Source: Pardosa pseudoannulata (Eukaryota > Arthropoda > Arachnida > Araneae > Lycosidae). Taken from it: a stretch of 64,000 nucleotides of DNA. The stretch lies in NCBI GenBank assembly GCA_032207245.1, contig CM063504.1, positions 85,358,124 to 85,422,123 of the forward strand, given 5' to 3'. The position numbers and the translations under genes were made by a program. The notes beneath the pieces are model-generated. The model had not been told where the DNA came from. It made no database searches and saw nothing but the letters and a program-made list of their open reading frames with translations. Position 1 is the stretch's first letter. Every line of letters starts with the position of its first letter. Below are positions 1 through 11,940 of this stretch, piece by piece.

Positions 1-369
1 ATATTGATTAAGCGGTTCAAATATTATTAGTTTTTGAATTTTTACATATGAAGTTTCGCTTAATATCTGAAGTGCTATGAATCTATCAGCCTCTCCTTTC
101 ACCGGAATTCTGCAGTTTTTTAAAGTGTTTAATATGTTTCTAGTTCTTCAGAAATGGATATTGATTTGAAGAACATTTAACAAGTGGTCAAAATATATAA
201 ACTTCAGAAAAATATTCCATTGATCATATGCAATATTCATTATTTATTAAGTTCTTAAGTTTAATATTCTTTAAGTTCTTATTAATTTTTCCTTTAAAAC
301 CTATAATTAAATATTGTTAGTAAAATACATTATTATATCTTAAATTTACTTTTTTTATCTCATTGTCTT
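1..369. other. AT-rich sequence, nothing recognised
   Basis: No open frame, terminal repeat or tandem structure could be recognised in this stretch before the first TTAA-flanked element. Confidence 0.5.
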
Positions 370-373
370 TTAA

Positions 374-687
374 CACATTGTATACGGGATACGTACTAGT
401 ACATTTTCTGAAGATTGATACTTGAGCGCAGGTCACATACTACTACGGGTCTGTTTGTGGGTACAAAATAACGGTATATACAGGATAACGAAGCCGAATG
501 TTCTTGTCTACTACATAGATTTTGGAAAAATTTAGACAAATAAAAACTAGTTTTTACATATTAGAAAAGTTCGTTATAAAATTAAATAATTTTCGATCTA
601 TTGAGATTTAACTGAATAACTAAATTTAAGCTCAAAACGCCAGCTCCCAGTACAATTCCGCTGCCAAATGTACCCGCACACAATATA
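374..687. mobile_element. TTAA-flanked MITE, family P1, copy 1
   Basis: The element is flanked by TTAA at 370-373 and 688-691, the target duplication used by piggyBac-type transposons. The left end reads CACATTGTATACGGG and is followed by a palindromic CGTACTAGTAC motif. The right end, read inward on the other strand, starts less well conserved but matches copy 2 at 5180-5740 through its terminal 100 bp. There is no coding capacity. Compared with copy 2 it lacks about 200 bp in the middle, where copy 2 carries a (TA)n expansion. Assignment to the piggyBac superfamily is inferred from the TTAA duplications and end structure, not from a protein. Confidence 0.6.
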
Positions 688-691
688 TTAA

Positions 692-2800
692 TAACTGTTT
701 ACTATGTCAAGTTACCCAATTTTAAAGAATTTTCAACTGTCCGTAATTTAATAATTTTATTCTAAATAGCTTTTATCTAAATAGCCCTTATTTTCTAAAT
801 ATATTTGTGTTTTCAATCTGTTTTCACATCAATATATCTCAATTTTATGGTGCTATTCTATAAGCCTTTGTATTAAATTTTTATTGCTATTACGTCACTC
901 TTATTCGTTTTTAACAGATCATTTCAAAGACATATCAATTTAATTTTAGTTGTGACTTCCTCTAAGAATCAATATTTGGTCGCTTCTGTCTCTAAGCATC
1001 GAAAACAGATGGGTGTTTGGGGTCAAAACAGGTGTCCACGGATTTGGAAAATTTTGGGAAACTCATTTTACTAGGTTTCATATTTGTAGGACCTTAGTTA
1101 ATGACGATATTAATTAAAAACTACCCAAAGTGTTTATTTAGTTTAAATATGCATTTTTGAGGGAAACAATATATGTTCAAGTAAATTTTCCAGGAAAAGA
1201 AGCCGTAGAGTTTGTTGGGTGTTATTAAGTAGTAATTAAATTACTCCAAAATAGCCAGCAAGACTCTGATAATTTTTTTGTTGTAATATTTTGTATTAAC
1301 ATGTACTTTAAAGTTTTTGTTCATGATTGCAACACGCTCAGTATATAAGACATGTTAGTACAATATACTTTGTAAATAAACCAACTGCACAAAGCTAAAA
1401 CTTTTGAAAAGAAAGGAAATTGTTGAAATTAATAGACAATTAAGCATAAATGTAAAATAAGTAGAAATATAGTGTACAAAATGTGATCATGTTATTTGTG
1501 AAAACAAAAATTCTAAACATTTCGGCGTACCCATTATTGTATTAAACGACGTTGTATTCACTGATAAAACAGATTTCCAGCAACCTTGCCTCGTAAAGTA
1601 AAAATATGATACAAATTCCTCAAAATAGTTCGTTGTTTCAAAATTATGATGGGGTATAAAATTTATGATTGTCTTGTGTTCTGCTGTTATAAAATTGAGA
1701 AATAAATATATAATGTTATGAATCATTTCAGCATTTTTAAAATGTAGTTTGAAATTTATAGCACAGTATCAGCGTGCAAAGTTACTTTCAATGAAAAATA
1801 AGATCTGATAAGAGTTTTTCATTAGTATACAGTTTTAAATCCTCGAATGCCGTATTATAATTATGTCACAGAATTTTAACATTTTCAATGATTCAAAAAT
1901 AAGGCATCTTATGAGAATTGTTATTTAAAAAATTTATGCTAAATGTTTATACATACAAAAGATTTCAGAAAGGGATATAGTGGGTACTTATGCAATACCA
2001 ACTATGCTTTACGGTTAAAGATTGGTGAATTATTTCTTTTTAAAATTATTTATTTTTTATTTTATTTATTTTATGTAATTATTTTATCAGTGAACACTTT
2101 CTTCAAAAATTTAACGCTTTCGTTTATTATTACACTTTTATGTTTTTTAAATAGGTGTCCAGGAGATGAAATTCGTTGCAAAATTTCTTCTAAATATAAC
2201 CGAAATATTTATTTAAAAAAACTATAAAACGCAAGACTTCTTTTTAAAATTTTGACTGAATAATTTATTTAATTTTATTAAATATACATTACTTATATTT
2301 CTTGAAAAAAAATTATAATTGATATGCAATTTTTTTTCTATTATAAAACATTTAACGAAATTGAACTTTAATATAGAAATATAAATTAAATGTAAGAATT
2401 TTTAGTTTTGTCCATATTTAAATAATTTATGTTTAAGAAAATATTTAGATTTTAAATTCATTAACGTTTATAAAATTCTACGTGAAAAAGGAATATGTCA
2501 TTCACTGCTTTTGAATGGCTTAATATACCTTACCTTAAATGTATAACTAAGATCTCTTTATCTCTCCTTAGATAAGAGTATGAAATACATATCCCAGTAT
2601 TCGTTTACTAAGCTGAATTGACAGTTCGTAAGAAAAGTATCGCAAATCATAATGACAGATTATTTGGGGGAAACAAAGTCATTTAAAAGACATCCACAGA
2701 AAAGCAGAAAACTTGTCTTGGGAAATACTTAATTATTAAAAGCAATTACACGATATTACGTCGTTAATTACTTTTCAGAAATGATTTAATTGCCTTTCTG
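692..2800. other. AT-rich intergenic sequence, no gene seen
   Basis: This stretch is long, AT-rich and unique-looking. Short open frames here (for example 1943-2227 plus and 1487-1726 minus) have low-complexity, Phe/Ile/Asn-rich translations with no motif. I see no terminal repeat or tandem array. Confidence 0.5.
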
Positions 2801-3260
2801 TTCATGAAGACGTTTCTTAGAACAATGCTAGGCGTGGCCGAATTTGTATCTATCCTTACTCCACAGCGTCAGTCAAATTTGAGTGCCAGAATTGGAGCTG
2901 ATTTTTATCCTCCTTGGCGTTAATTTCTTGGGACAACTTTGACAGTTAATTATAGTACTCGGGGGTGATGTATAGAGTCAATCCATTTCTTTTACGACCT
3001 CCTACCCCCCGGTTGTCTTGAATTATGAACAACGCTCCCCAACTCCGAGAATGAGGGTCAAAAAGAACCCGCTATGAGAAGTCAAATTTACCCGATTATG
3101 CGAGAAGCTCCGGGAATGAAATTTATGAGAGACCAGGTTACCAGATGGAAGTTCTCTTGGGGGAGATTTCTGGAGGTAAATAAGGCATTTGAAGGGATTT
3201 ATAGGCTGCCGATGAAGTGTGTGTGCTGTTGAAGCTGTAGTAATAACAGCAGGATTCCGT
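2801..3260. other. Locally GC-richer unique segment
   Basis: Base composition rises clearly here relative to the surroundings, with C- and G-runs such as CCTACCCCCCGG near 3001-3012. No long open frame, TIR or tandem repeat is visible. It could be a conserved non-coding or regulatory element, an exon too short to identify, or the remains of a GC-richer transposon; the sequence alone does not decide. Confidence 0.3.
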
Positions 3261-3356
3261 GTACCTGGGTGTCAAACAAATTACTCTTTCTGTTTTTTTC
3301 CTCTGTAAGTAGCAGCCATACTTTCAACTGGGCAAAATTTGAGTAGAATTACAGTA

Positions 3357-4083
3357 CAGTAGAACCTCGATTAACCAAGGTTTCTGTTAACCGAGTCAAT
3401 AACAAAGTCTAATTTTTTTTTTCTCCTTTCCAAAATGAGCTTGGGAAAATTATACACATTTTAGTTCGTTGTCCGTGTTACAGGAACTTCTTCCCCACAA
3501 AAACACTCAACTTCTAACATCTCTTACAAATTTAACAAACTAATGTATATTAAATTATAAAAATGCAATATTTTCTTGAGATTTGTGTTATTTTTGAAAA
3601 TGCTTCTTTCGATATTTAACTAAAAATAGTTTAAAAAAAATTCCATTTTACTTTTTAAAATTCATTACTAGAGTTGATTTTCTTTTTAAATCATTTTAGC
3701 TGTGAAACATAAATTCATACATGTTTATTTTTATCATTTAAAGAACGTTATATTGTTTTTTACTTTAAAAGTTAATTAAATTCTCAATCACGGAAGGTTT
3801 TTATACATGGTTTCTATTAACCAAGATTTCCGCCGAACGATGGCCGATTGGTTAGGGTGCTGGAATTCGGATCCGGAGTTCGTGGCTTCGAATCCCACTA
3901 TGGCATGGATGTTCGTAGCCGTTCGGAATCGGCTTTAAGCAGTAGGTCCCGGTCTCATTAGACCTCGTGTTGCAAAAAAGTAGACCGTAGCACTCCAAAC
4001 CAAACCAAACCAAAACTAACCAAGATTTCCGAAATCCGAGGTACTAGCGGCCCATATTAGCTCGGATAATCGAGGTTCTACTG
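3357..4083. mobile_element. pogo/Tigger-like MITE carrying a nested SINE
   Basis: Terminal inverted repeats read CAGTAGAACCTCGATTA at the left end and, on the opposite strand, CAGTAGAACCTCGATTATCC at the right. The element is flanked by TA at 3355-3356 and 4084-4085. The end sequence and TA duplication are typical of the pogo/Tigger branch of Tc1/mariner. The original element is about 530 bp; the rest is a SINE inserted at 3833-4016. A truncated second copy lies at 34459-34791. No transposase frame remains, so it is non-autonomous. Confidence 0.8.
3833..4016 (+). mobile_element. tRNA-derived SINE (family S1), full length, nested
   Basis: The 5' tRNA-like head carries an A-box-like GATGGCCGATTGGTTAGGG and a B-box-like GCTTCGAATCCCAC, followed by a body of about 100 bp and a tail made of CCAAA repeats. 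Perfect 15-bp target-site duplications, TAACCAAGATTTCCG, lie at 3818-3832 and 4017-4031. The copy sits inside the Tigger-like MITE, so it is younger than that element. Such SINEs are transcribed by RNA polymerase III from the internal boxes and moved by a partner LINE. No protein is encoded. Confidence 0.9.
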
Positions 4084-4085
4084 TA

Positions 4086-5175
4086 TTTCTATCTGATTTA
4101 ATTAGGAAATATAACTAGCAATAAGAAGAGAATCGAGTTTTATAGCATCCATAACCTTATAATTATTACCAAAAATTGAAATACATTTATTATAATAATT
4201 TTAAATGTACATTCAAAAAATTGTATTTTATGACTATTTTAAACATTCTATCGTAATATCTTAGCCATTTGAAATTTATCAGGTATTAACCTTATAATGC
4301 ATGTAATAAATTATATAATGTATAAAATAAGTTAGTTATAAATATTATATTTCAGATCACAAAATCCGTCAATTGTGTAATTTTCAAATATATTATAGAA
4401 ATTTTGTATAATAGTTTTTTAAAATACAGTGTAGGAGAAACGGATATTTTAACTACCATTTGTAATCTTTTGATACTTTCATGTTTTAACTATCATTTGT
4501 AATCTTTGATGAAGAATTATTTTAGCATCTAAAAGTCTAAAATAAAAACTGCCATATTATATATAAAAGAGAGTGCATTGATCATCTGAAGCTGCTTTTG
4601 AAACAATTGATAAATAATAACTTTAAAAATAATTCAAATTTCATTAGTTTAATGCTACTAAACTCCTCTAAGCTTAATACTACTAAAGTTTAAAATAACT
4701 TTTAATAACATATGCTACTAATAACACATTAAGTTTTTAGCTAGACTGATTAAAAACAAAATATATTAGTTTGGAGAATCCATTGTCGCCTTAGCACATA
4801 TGAAAAAAGAAATTATACAACAAGGTAAGACAAGTTGGTACAACAAGTAAAAGCATGACTACAAGATTTCATATTTCTTTCAGAAATAGCCTTTTAACAA
4901 CCAAGAACAACCTTTAATTACAAATTTTAGATTATTCTCTAAGTATAAATTAGTTTGAGTTAAATGCTTCGATTGCCATTAGACAGGGACGATCAAACAG
5001 GGATATTTAAATCTATAAAGCAACATATATTTAGGTTAGAATTTGAACAAATACATCGATTGCGATCGAAACATCAATTAAAAAAAAGGAAGGAGTACAT
5101 TTAGAAACTTTAATCCCGTAATAGTGGTACATTTTTCAAAGATTTTCGAAAGTATTGCCGTTGAAATTGATGTTT
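4086..5175. other. AT-rich sequence with a short direct repeat
   Basis: No gene seen. A roughly 37-bp unit containing ATTTGTAATCTTT occurs twice in tandem near 4447-4520; otherwise nothing structured. Confidence 0.4.
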
Positions 5176-5179
5176 TTAA

Positions 5180-5478
5180 CAGATTGTATGCGGGACACGT
5201 ACTAGTACGTTTTTCTGACGATTGATACTTGAGAGCGGGTCACGTACTAGTACGGGTTAGTGTAACAACATGGTTTGTTTGTGGGTACAAAAATAATGGT
5301 TTATACATAAAAACAAAACCGAATGTTCTTGTCTACTATATAGATTCTGGAAAAATTTAGACAAATAAAAACTAGTTTTGACATCAGATGATGCGTAACG
5401 ACAGAACGGGAAGGTTGATTAAAAAAAATCAATTTAGATTTAAAATTTACTTTTTATTTATCCTTGTGAAAATGATAT

Positions 5479-5509
<31 letters not shown>

Positions 5510-5541
5510 GTATATATATTATATATATATATATGTATATT

Positions 5542-5594
<53 letters not shown>

Positions 5595-5740
5595 TATATA
5601 TTTCTATATAAAATACGAAAAGTTGGTTTAAAAATGAAATAATTTTCGATCTATTGAGATTTAACTGAATAACTAAATTTACTCGCAAAATGTCAGTAAC
5701 CGGAACAAATCCACTGCGAAATGTACCAACACACAATGTG
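5180..5740. mobile_element. TTAA-flanked MITE, family P1, copy 2
   Basis: Flanked by TTAA at 5176-5179 and 5741-5744. Ends are imperfect inverted repeats: left AGATTGTATGCGGGAC, right (other strand) CACATTGTGTGTTGGTAC. Near the left end a palindrome ACGTACTAGTACGT (5197-5210) is repeated at 5242-5254 as ACGTACTAGTACG, about 45 bp apart; paired subterminal motifs like this are candidate transposase-binding sites. A (TA)n array occupies about 5475-5600. Outer parts match copy 1 at 374-687. No transposase frame is present. Confidence 0.65.
5475..5600. repeat. (TA)n microsatellite with TATG interruptions
   Basis: About 125 bp of TA dinucleotides interrupted by TATG and TTTATA variants, inside the P1 copy 2 MITE. 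The Ile-Tyr-rich reading frames on both strands here are microsatellite artefacts. Confidence 0.9.
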
Positions 5741-5744
5741 TTAA

Positions 5745-7180
5745 CAGTCATCAAATTCTAAATCAATTATCAAAAAAGGGATTTTTTTCATTAAATTTGA
5801 TAATTTTTAAAAATTATCAAAAAGTCCTCAATGTATGGAAAAATACCTTGAAGATTTCTAATTACAGAAGGAGATATCAGTATGCCTTTACGTGAGTATG
5901 CTTTTGAATGGACAGAACCTTTTTAGTGAATACATAACTTTAAACTCCTAAAGGAAACCTCAAATCGTGTTTCTGTATATGGTGCAATATTCGAGGTTTT
6001 GTTCACGCATGCCTGCCTTTATATTGCAGAGCTCTTTCTCTTATCCCGTACATCTTTACCAAGATAAACTTAGATGCACTGCTTCATTAATTTTGGTTTG
6101 CCTGGAAGGCTGCAATTCAATTTTGTAACAGAGATTTGTTTGATCGATACCTACTGCTTAAAGCAAATTCCGATTTCCGCTTTTAGCATCCATGCCACCA
6201 ATGGCTTTCTAACCACCCGATTCCATTACGTAAAGATAAGAGCTTATCTGTTGTGCTATTATAGACAAATTTTGATAGGTTATTTGTTAACGCTACTGTC
6301 AATTATTAACACAACTACAAATTAGATAAGAACCTGCTGCTGAAGGTCTGTGCTAGTTGGCAATTGACACCAATTTCGGCAGAGGAATTCGAACTCACGA
6401 ACATTTGTTCGGAAAAGTAGAGTCATATTTGTTTAGCCATAGCCCAACTAGTGATTCGAATAAAATATTTTATAAATTCATCTTGGACAAAAGAACAAGT
6501 ATTTTAAATAATTATCTCGTGGTTCCAAGAATCTAACGTTTCCTTGGCATCCTGGAGACTGACAAGAGTCCGACAAAAAATCCTTGTTTAAATGAAGAAC
6601 GCGCAGGATATATTAGTGAGTTGGTATGCTCTCTCTGGAAGAACAGGGATTATAATCAGGAGAAAGAAATTCTCCTATCTGAGAAGAATTAAAATTAAGG
6701 AAATTCTTCAGCTTGACATTAAAAGCGTATTACAAGAGTCAGGGAATGCAGCCTACCGTAAGTTTTAAAGTGAAAAGGCTTATTCTTACTTGAAAAGAAA
6801 ATCAGATTTTATTCCTAAAATCACTGAATCTATGGGCAGTTAAAAGAGGTATAATTTTTCTGTTTCCTTGGAAAGAGTATTCCTTTTTTAGTGAAGATAA
6901 ATGGCAACACTGTAAAAAATGTTCCAATTGTTGAAGTGTCTACTTTTATTACTAATTTTTTTTATTTGGATCAACACTTTAACTTTTCAAGATTCGCTTG
7001 TAAATCAAAGACCAGGCTGTAATTTTCAAAATTGCTTGTATTTAATATATTTCTTTTTAATCTCATGAGGCCAAAAATAAGTCAGATTCAAGCTATTTAT
7101 GATCCCATCGTTAATGGATTAGGCACAGAATTACGATAAGGAAGGTAGCTATCTAAACGGAACATTCTTTTAGGTTGTAT
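5745..7180. other. AT-rich sequence with old SINE traces
   Basis: About 6139-6205 (ACCTACTGCTTAAAGC, then CATCCATGCCACCAATGG) and about 6370-6440 (GGAATTCGAACTCACGAAC, then TTAGCCATAG) resemble the minus-strand body and head of SINE family S1 but are strongly diverged. No gene is seen. The 83-aa frame at 6074-6325 overlaps these traces and is not credible as a protein. Confidence 0.4.
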
Positions 7181-7184
7181 GATT

Positions 7185-7250
7185 TGGAGCACTACGATTT
7201 GAACCCACGAAATCAAGTACCGAAGAACAGCACGCATTTGGCCATAGATC
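7185..7250 (-). mobile_element. SINE S1 fragment with internal deletion
   Basis: GATTTGGAGCACTACG corresponds to the 3' end of the SINE on the minus strand and runs straight into TTGAACCCACGAA and TTGGCCATAG, the B-box region and 5' head. The body between them is missing. Confidence 0.55.
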
Positions 7251-7259
7251 AGCGTTCCT

Positions 7260-8720
7260 TTTCTTTTAAGAGATCAGACAACAAATTCTTGTTTGGCCGT
7301 ACTTTTGGAGAGATTTTTTAAAGTCTTACACTCGTGTTACATATAAAACTATCTTGCAGCCACAAACAGGTTCACTTTTCAACAGATGTGTTTTCAAGCA
7401 AATAAGATCTGCCATCTATTAAAAAAAATATAATCATCTGGCGACTTTGAATAGAGTAAAGATGTTTCAGCATTTGTTGAGAAATTTTAAATATGCCTGT
7501 GAAATAAATTTTGGTTTTATTTGATTTGGATTTTGTCTCTGCTGAAATCATCGGCAATCTATGACGCGAAGATCACCGAGTGAACTGTCTGATAAAAACC
7601 TTTTAAAAAAAACCTACTTAAGTATATAAAAATAAGCATGTATTATAGAGCTTGTGTGAAGTAAGAACAAAGATAGCTTAACTACCGAAAGTTCAAACTC
7701 TTGTATTCGTCTAACTCTACGCCTAACTATATGCTTGGTATAATTCATCTAACGTCCCAAGTTCAGCATCAGGGGAGATATTCATGTCGAACAGAAGACC
7801 TATAAATCAAACTCATTCAATTTTGTAATTATTAGAATTACAATTTTAAGTCTTTACGTTGGTTTCTTGTGTTGTTTTACTTATTATGATCTGTTATGTT
7901 TATGTTGTTTTAATGTCTAATATAAAATGTATATACCAGTGACCCGAAGCGTCTATTTAATATCCACATTTTGGTTAATTTTGATCAGCAACCAAACATA
8001 CTTACTGACACTATATTCTAAAAGTTTATCGACATACATCGTACTCTGTTAGCGCATGAAGGCTAATGACACTGGAACCTACTGCCTAAAGCAGTGGATC
8101 TTTTTAAGAAAGTAGATCAAATTTGGTCATTATTTTTTTCCAATAGCAGCCCGTGGGTCACTAAGTCAGTAGCATCACTTGCAAAGCTGGAGATGGATAA
8201 ATAGGATTCCAATAATTAGGAAGCACTGAAAATTAGCTAGCAAAAAAAAGTGACAGTCAACTTTTTTAGCTAGATTCTGACTTTTAAAGTCTTCTAAAAT
8301 GTTTTATATTTACCTTTTTTTTTTCAGAATTTTTACTTTTGCAAATAAAGTGCTAAAATTAAGGTATACATAAAATAACATATATTAGTGGGGTGATACT
8401 ACAAATTACAGTCCATACCATGGCTTACTGGTGCTTCTGCACTGAGTACTTGAATACACAAAAACTAAAGAAAAGTACATAAATGTTATGAAAATCAGTT
8501 AGCTGACTTCAACTTAGAAAAAATTTTTAAACATAAATTCTTGATTAGATATTTATATTTTAATTTTCCAAATTATCAATCATTTCTTATCTCTTATATT
8601 ATAAAAAATAAGTTTATAAAATTCAGTATGTTTGTCATTTAAAAAATGTAGTGCGTCATAGATTAGTCACCACTGATAGATAGTCGATTCTGAATCACTT
8701 CGAACGTTTACGCCAGCTGC
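7260..8720. other. AT-rich intergenic sequence
   Basis: No gene, terminal repeat or array recognised. A short SINE-like trace (AACCTACTGCCTAAAGC) lies near 8079. The frame at 7372-7557 minus has no recognisable motif. Confidence 0.4.
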
Positions 8721-8730
8721 GGTTTGATTT

Positions 8731-8895
8731 GGTTTAGACCACTACAGTCTACTTTTTTGCTAAGAAGGGCTAATGAAGCCGAGATCTGCTGATTTAAACT
8801 GATTCCGAATGGATACAAACATCTATGCAACAGTGGAATTCGAACCCATGAACTCCGGTACCGAAGAGCAGCGCCCTAAACATTCGGCCATCGTT
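8731..8895 (-). mobile_element. SINE S1, diverged near-full copy
   Basis: On the minus strand the copy runs from the 5' head (complement of CGGCCATCGTT, right edge) through the B-box complement GAATTCGAACCCATGAAC to the (CCAAA)-type tail, seen as GGTTTGATTTGGTTTAG at the left edge. It has many substitutions relative to the 3833 and 9027 copies. A further head fragment follows directly at about 8901-8958. Confidence 0.75.
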
Positions 8896-8900
8896 GCCAG

Positions 8901-8958
8901 AAGTGGAATTCAAGCATACGGAATAGGGTACCGAAAAGCTGTTTGACCATTTGTCCGG
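8901..8958 (-). mobile_element. SINE S1 head fragment
   Basis: AGTGGAATTCAAGCATACGG, then GGTACCGAAAAGC and TTGACCATTTGTCC, match the tRNA-like head of the SINE on the minus strand. It abuts the preceding copy, so it is either a second insertion or a local duplication of the head. Confidence 0.45.
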
Positions 8959-9026
8959 ACGAAATAAGGTTTGACAAACTAGTTTGGGCTAAATCATTCA
9001 TAAAGTCACCCGGGGGCGATTATAGT

Positions 9027-9198
9027 GAACGATGGCTGAAGGGTTAGGGTGCTGGCCTTTGGAGCCGGAGTTCGTGGGTTCGAATCCCACTATGGCATGG
9101 ATGTTCGTAGCCGTTCGGAATCGGCTTTAAGCAGTAGGTCCCGGTCTCATTAGCCCTCGTGTTGCAAAAAGTAGACCGTAGCACTCCTAAACCAAACC
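9027..9198 (+). mobile_element. SINE S1, well-preserved copy
   Basis: The A-box-like region GATGGCTGAAGGGTTAGGG and B-box GGTTCGAATCCCAC are followed by the S1 body and a short CCAAA tail. A similar 15-mer flanks it (CATTCATAAAGTCAC at 8995-9009 and CATTCATTAAGTTAC at 9198-9212), but 17 extra bases separate the left copy from the head. The target duplication is therefore likely rather than certain. Confidence 0.85.
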
Positions 9199-9211
9199 AT
9201 TCATTAAGTTA

Positions 9212-9370
9212 CAGTTGGTTTTGGTTTAAAAAACTGAAGTCTACTTTTCGTTACTTTTCGTTTTCCTTTATTAAACCGAGACCTCCTTAGTAAAGACAAT
9301 TAAGACCAGTTACTAAAATCTACGGAAACAATGAGATTTCAATCCACAAACTCCGATATTAAAAAGCAAC
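9212..9370 (-). mobile_element. SINE S1, old degenerate copy
   Basis: GGTTTTGGTTTAAAAAACTG, then AAGTCTACTTTTCG and ACCGAGACCTCC, and later TTTCAATCCACAAACTCCG, follow the order of S1 segments on the minus strand with heavy divergence. Confidence 0.5.
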
Positions 9371-9379
9371 TCTATTTAT

Positions 9380-10865
9380 TTACCTCCCCCTTCCCATTTC
9401 ATTCTAATGCTTGAGTTTTTATATGCAAAAGGGTAATTTATTCATCTATGGTTGTTTTAATTATCTAACGCGCTTTATTAGTTATAGAAGTTAAGAAATG
9501 CATTAATATCCACAAATATAAAGGCATTTACTTTTTAAATTTAAATTATTGCAACAAAATTTCAATTCAAAATAATTTTGAATGATTAACCTCAATAGCA
9601 ATAAATAAACAACAAGTGTGTATGTAATGAATTTATATTACATACACTATTTTAAGGTAAGTATGCTTTATATAATGCTTTCTGTTTTGTTTATTTCTAT
9701 TCCTTTATTATCAATTCGAAGCTCATTTATAAATGTACACATTTAAAGTTTTATTATGTCTTCATATCTAGTTTATTATTGAAGAGAATATCTTAATCGG
9801 TAAAGGTGGGAGATTTTAAAAAAAAAAAATATTACAGGTAAGCCATGCACAAAATTGCCTTGAAGTACCTAAATTGTTTACCAATTATGACTTACATCTG
9901 AAGACGTAGGTTCACTTCTACGTCGTGTTAGCAGATAATTAGGAGGCTTTCAAAGGTTGTATTGTAATAGATAATGTTGTTAATCTAGTTTGCAACTGCT
10001 TCGTGACATGGATTGAAAAACCCAAACAATATCTCGTCTTACATTCTTTATAAATTATGTAAGAAAAAATTTGTACATAATAAACATTTTAGAAATCAAT
10101 TTATCTTTAAAAATTTAATGAACCATTGCATTCCTTTGAAATAATAACCAGAAACAAAGTTCATAAACGTGTCACTATTGCTATAACTAAAGGAAATTGG
10201 TGGCTATTTTTTTCATAGCCATTTTTTAATATCTTAGATACAGTAAAAAGATATTATCTTAGGCCTTTCAACAACCCTATACGATACGTTCCTGTCAGAT
10301 AAACATCTAACTGGATAAACATCTAGGAACAAGAAACCACTTTGTTTCTCTTCTCTTTTGTAGTATGAAAAGCACTTGGAGATTATTTTCAAAAGCGCAT
10401 TTTCCCTCACTGAAATTCGCAGTATAATGATATCAAAGGCAGATATATAGTGCTGAATATTTTGATCCGATAGCTAAACAAGGAAGGAAACTACGTGCAA
10501 ATCGTATCACATAGTATATCACTGCTATATTAAAGGAAACTGTATGCTAATTCGTGAGGGCGATATGTTTTCAACTTGTGTAGTTCTTTTATTTACCATT
10601 CTAGATCCAAATCTTTATCTTATCGTGGACCTGCGCTAACTGATACGCAACGTATTTGTTGGCTTTTCAAGAGGGAACGGGTGTTTCTGGTATCGATTAC
10701 TTCAAAAATAGGTAGCTACTTTCAGATAATAAGCGATTACCGAGCCCTCTATGACCTTCCCCGGTTGCTGATGCGGTAGTTATCAGCATTTATTAACGCA
10801 AATTTCCTGTCTTGCAATTTTAAAAAAATCTAAACACATACAGAATACTATTAATATTTACGTTA
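9380..10865. other. AT-rich intergenic sequence
   Basis: No repeat boundary or gene recognised. The frame 10576-10779 (plus, 67 aa) has a mixed composition but no motif, and no splice context supports it. Confidence 0.4.
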
Positions 10866-10873
10866 CGATATTA

Positions 10874-11052
10874 GGTTTGGTTTGGTTTGGAGTGCTACGG
10901 TCTACTGTTTTGCAACACGAGGGCTAATGAGACCGGGACCTACAGCTTAAAGCCGATTCCGAACGACTACGAACATCCATGCCACAGTGGGATTCGAACC
11001 CACGAACTCCGGTACCGAAGGTCAGCACCCTAACCAATCGGCCATCGTTCGG
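10874..11052 (-). mobile_element. SINE S1, well-preserved copy
   Basis: On the minus strand the head (complement of CGGCCATCGTTCGGC at the right edge), B-box (complement of GATTCGAACCCACGAAC), body and tail (GGTTTGGTTTGGTTTGG at the left edge) are all present. No clear target duplication could be picked out by eye. Confidence 0.85.
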
Positions 11053-11319
11053 CTAAAAGTCGAACTAGGTGTGATATCTACAAATAAAATTAATTAATCT
11101 TATGTATAATTCAATATTTGTTCTTCTTCTCCATAAACCATTTACATTAATTCCCCCATAAATACTTCTCAATATTTTTCTCTCAAAAACTGCTAGGGTT
11201 TCCTTGTCTTTTTCTAACAACATATACACTCCAGTTTGTCATTAACTAAAGATAATTCATATTTTCCGACAGTATTCCGGAAAACATGAGCGAATTCTGA
11301 GATGTACCAAAAAATTAAT

Positions 11320-11402
11320 GTGTATTTTTTAAAGTTTAGGGCCCCCCTAGAATGGGGGCCTTGGGCCAGTGCCCTGAATGCCCCGCCGTTAAACAGGCCC
11401 TG
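11320..11402 (-). mobile_element. hAT-like terminal fragment
   Basis: Read on the minus strand from 11402, the sequence starts CAGGGCCTGTTTAACGG and continues into a GC-rich stem: runs of C and G at 11339-11347 and 11354-11361 are complementary. A CAGGGCC-type terminus followed by GC-rich subterminal sequence is typical of hAT transposon ends. The other end was not found, so element length and target duplication are unknown. The overlapping frames at 11214-11511 are chance readings. Confidence 0.4.
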
Positions 11403-11659
11403 TATATACAATAGACATGTAAATATATGCACAATATATATACGTACGTATATACAAACATATATAAAATGTGGTCAAAATGGATATCACCAACGCTGCA
11501 TGATTATCTAGTTTTGTGAGCCTGAATTATAAGATATAGATGTGAACAACATGGGATTTCAATAAGACAGTGTTACATGCCATACAGTCCTATCGCATGT
11601 CGAGTAATTCTGCGATATGGTAATCAGAATTGGTGATTAGATCATACGATTTAACGTCA

Positions 11660-11940
11660 TTGAGCTTTTTCTTTGAGTTTTATGCCAAAACAAACTCGGC
11701 CATCGTTCGGCAAATTATACACGAGGAAATACGGCCTACCAAATAAATAATGAGACAAAATTAAATAACCAAAGTAAATGTAATCAATAGAATTCTAATC
11801 ATGATTTAACCAAAAAAAAATTCCGAGTACACTATCAAATGAATAAAGTTTCTTACAATGTTTAAATTATTTTACCACGTCTTTGAAAAAAAAAAAGATA
11901 GATAGTTGAAATTTTAAGCTGTTCGATTAGCTGTTTTGAC
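11660..11940. repeat. Dispersed repeat R1, copy 1
   Basis: From ACACGAGGAAATACGGCC onward this segment matches 50350-50605 closely, including GAATTCTAATCATGAT and GCTGTTCGATTAGCTGTTTT. A 15-bp piece identical to the SINE S1 head (CGGCCATCGTTCGGC, about 11697-11711) is embedded here but absent from the other copy. The nature of the repeat is unknown; no TIR or coding region was recognised. Confidence 0.7.

Noticed and set aside
9027..9100. Functional tRNA gene from the A-box/B-box sequence
   Set aside because: The same sequence is repeated many times with a shared body, CCAAA tail and target duplications, so it is a SINE head.
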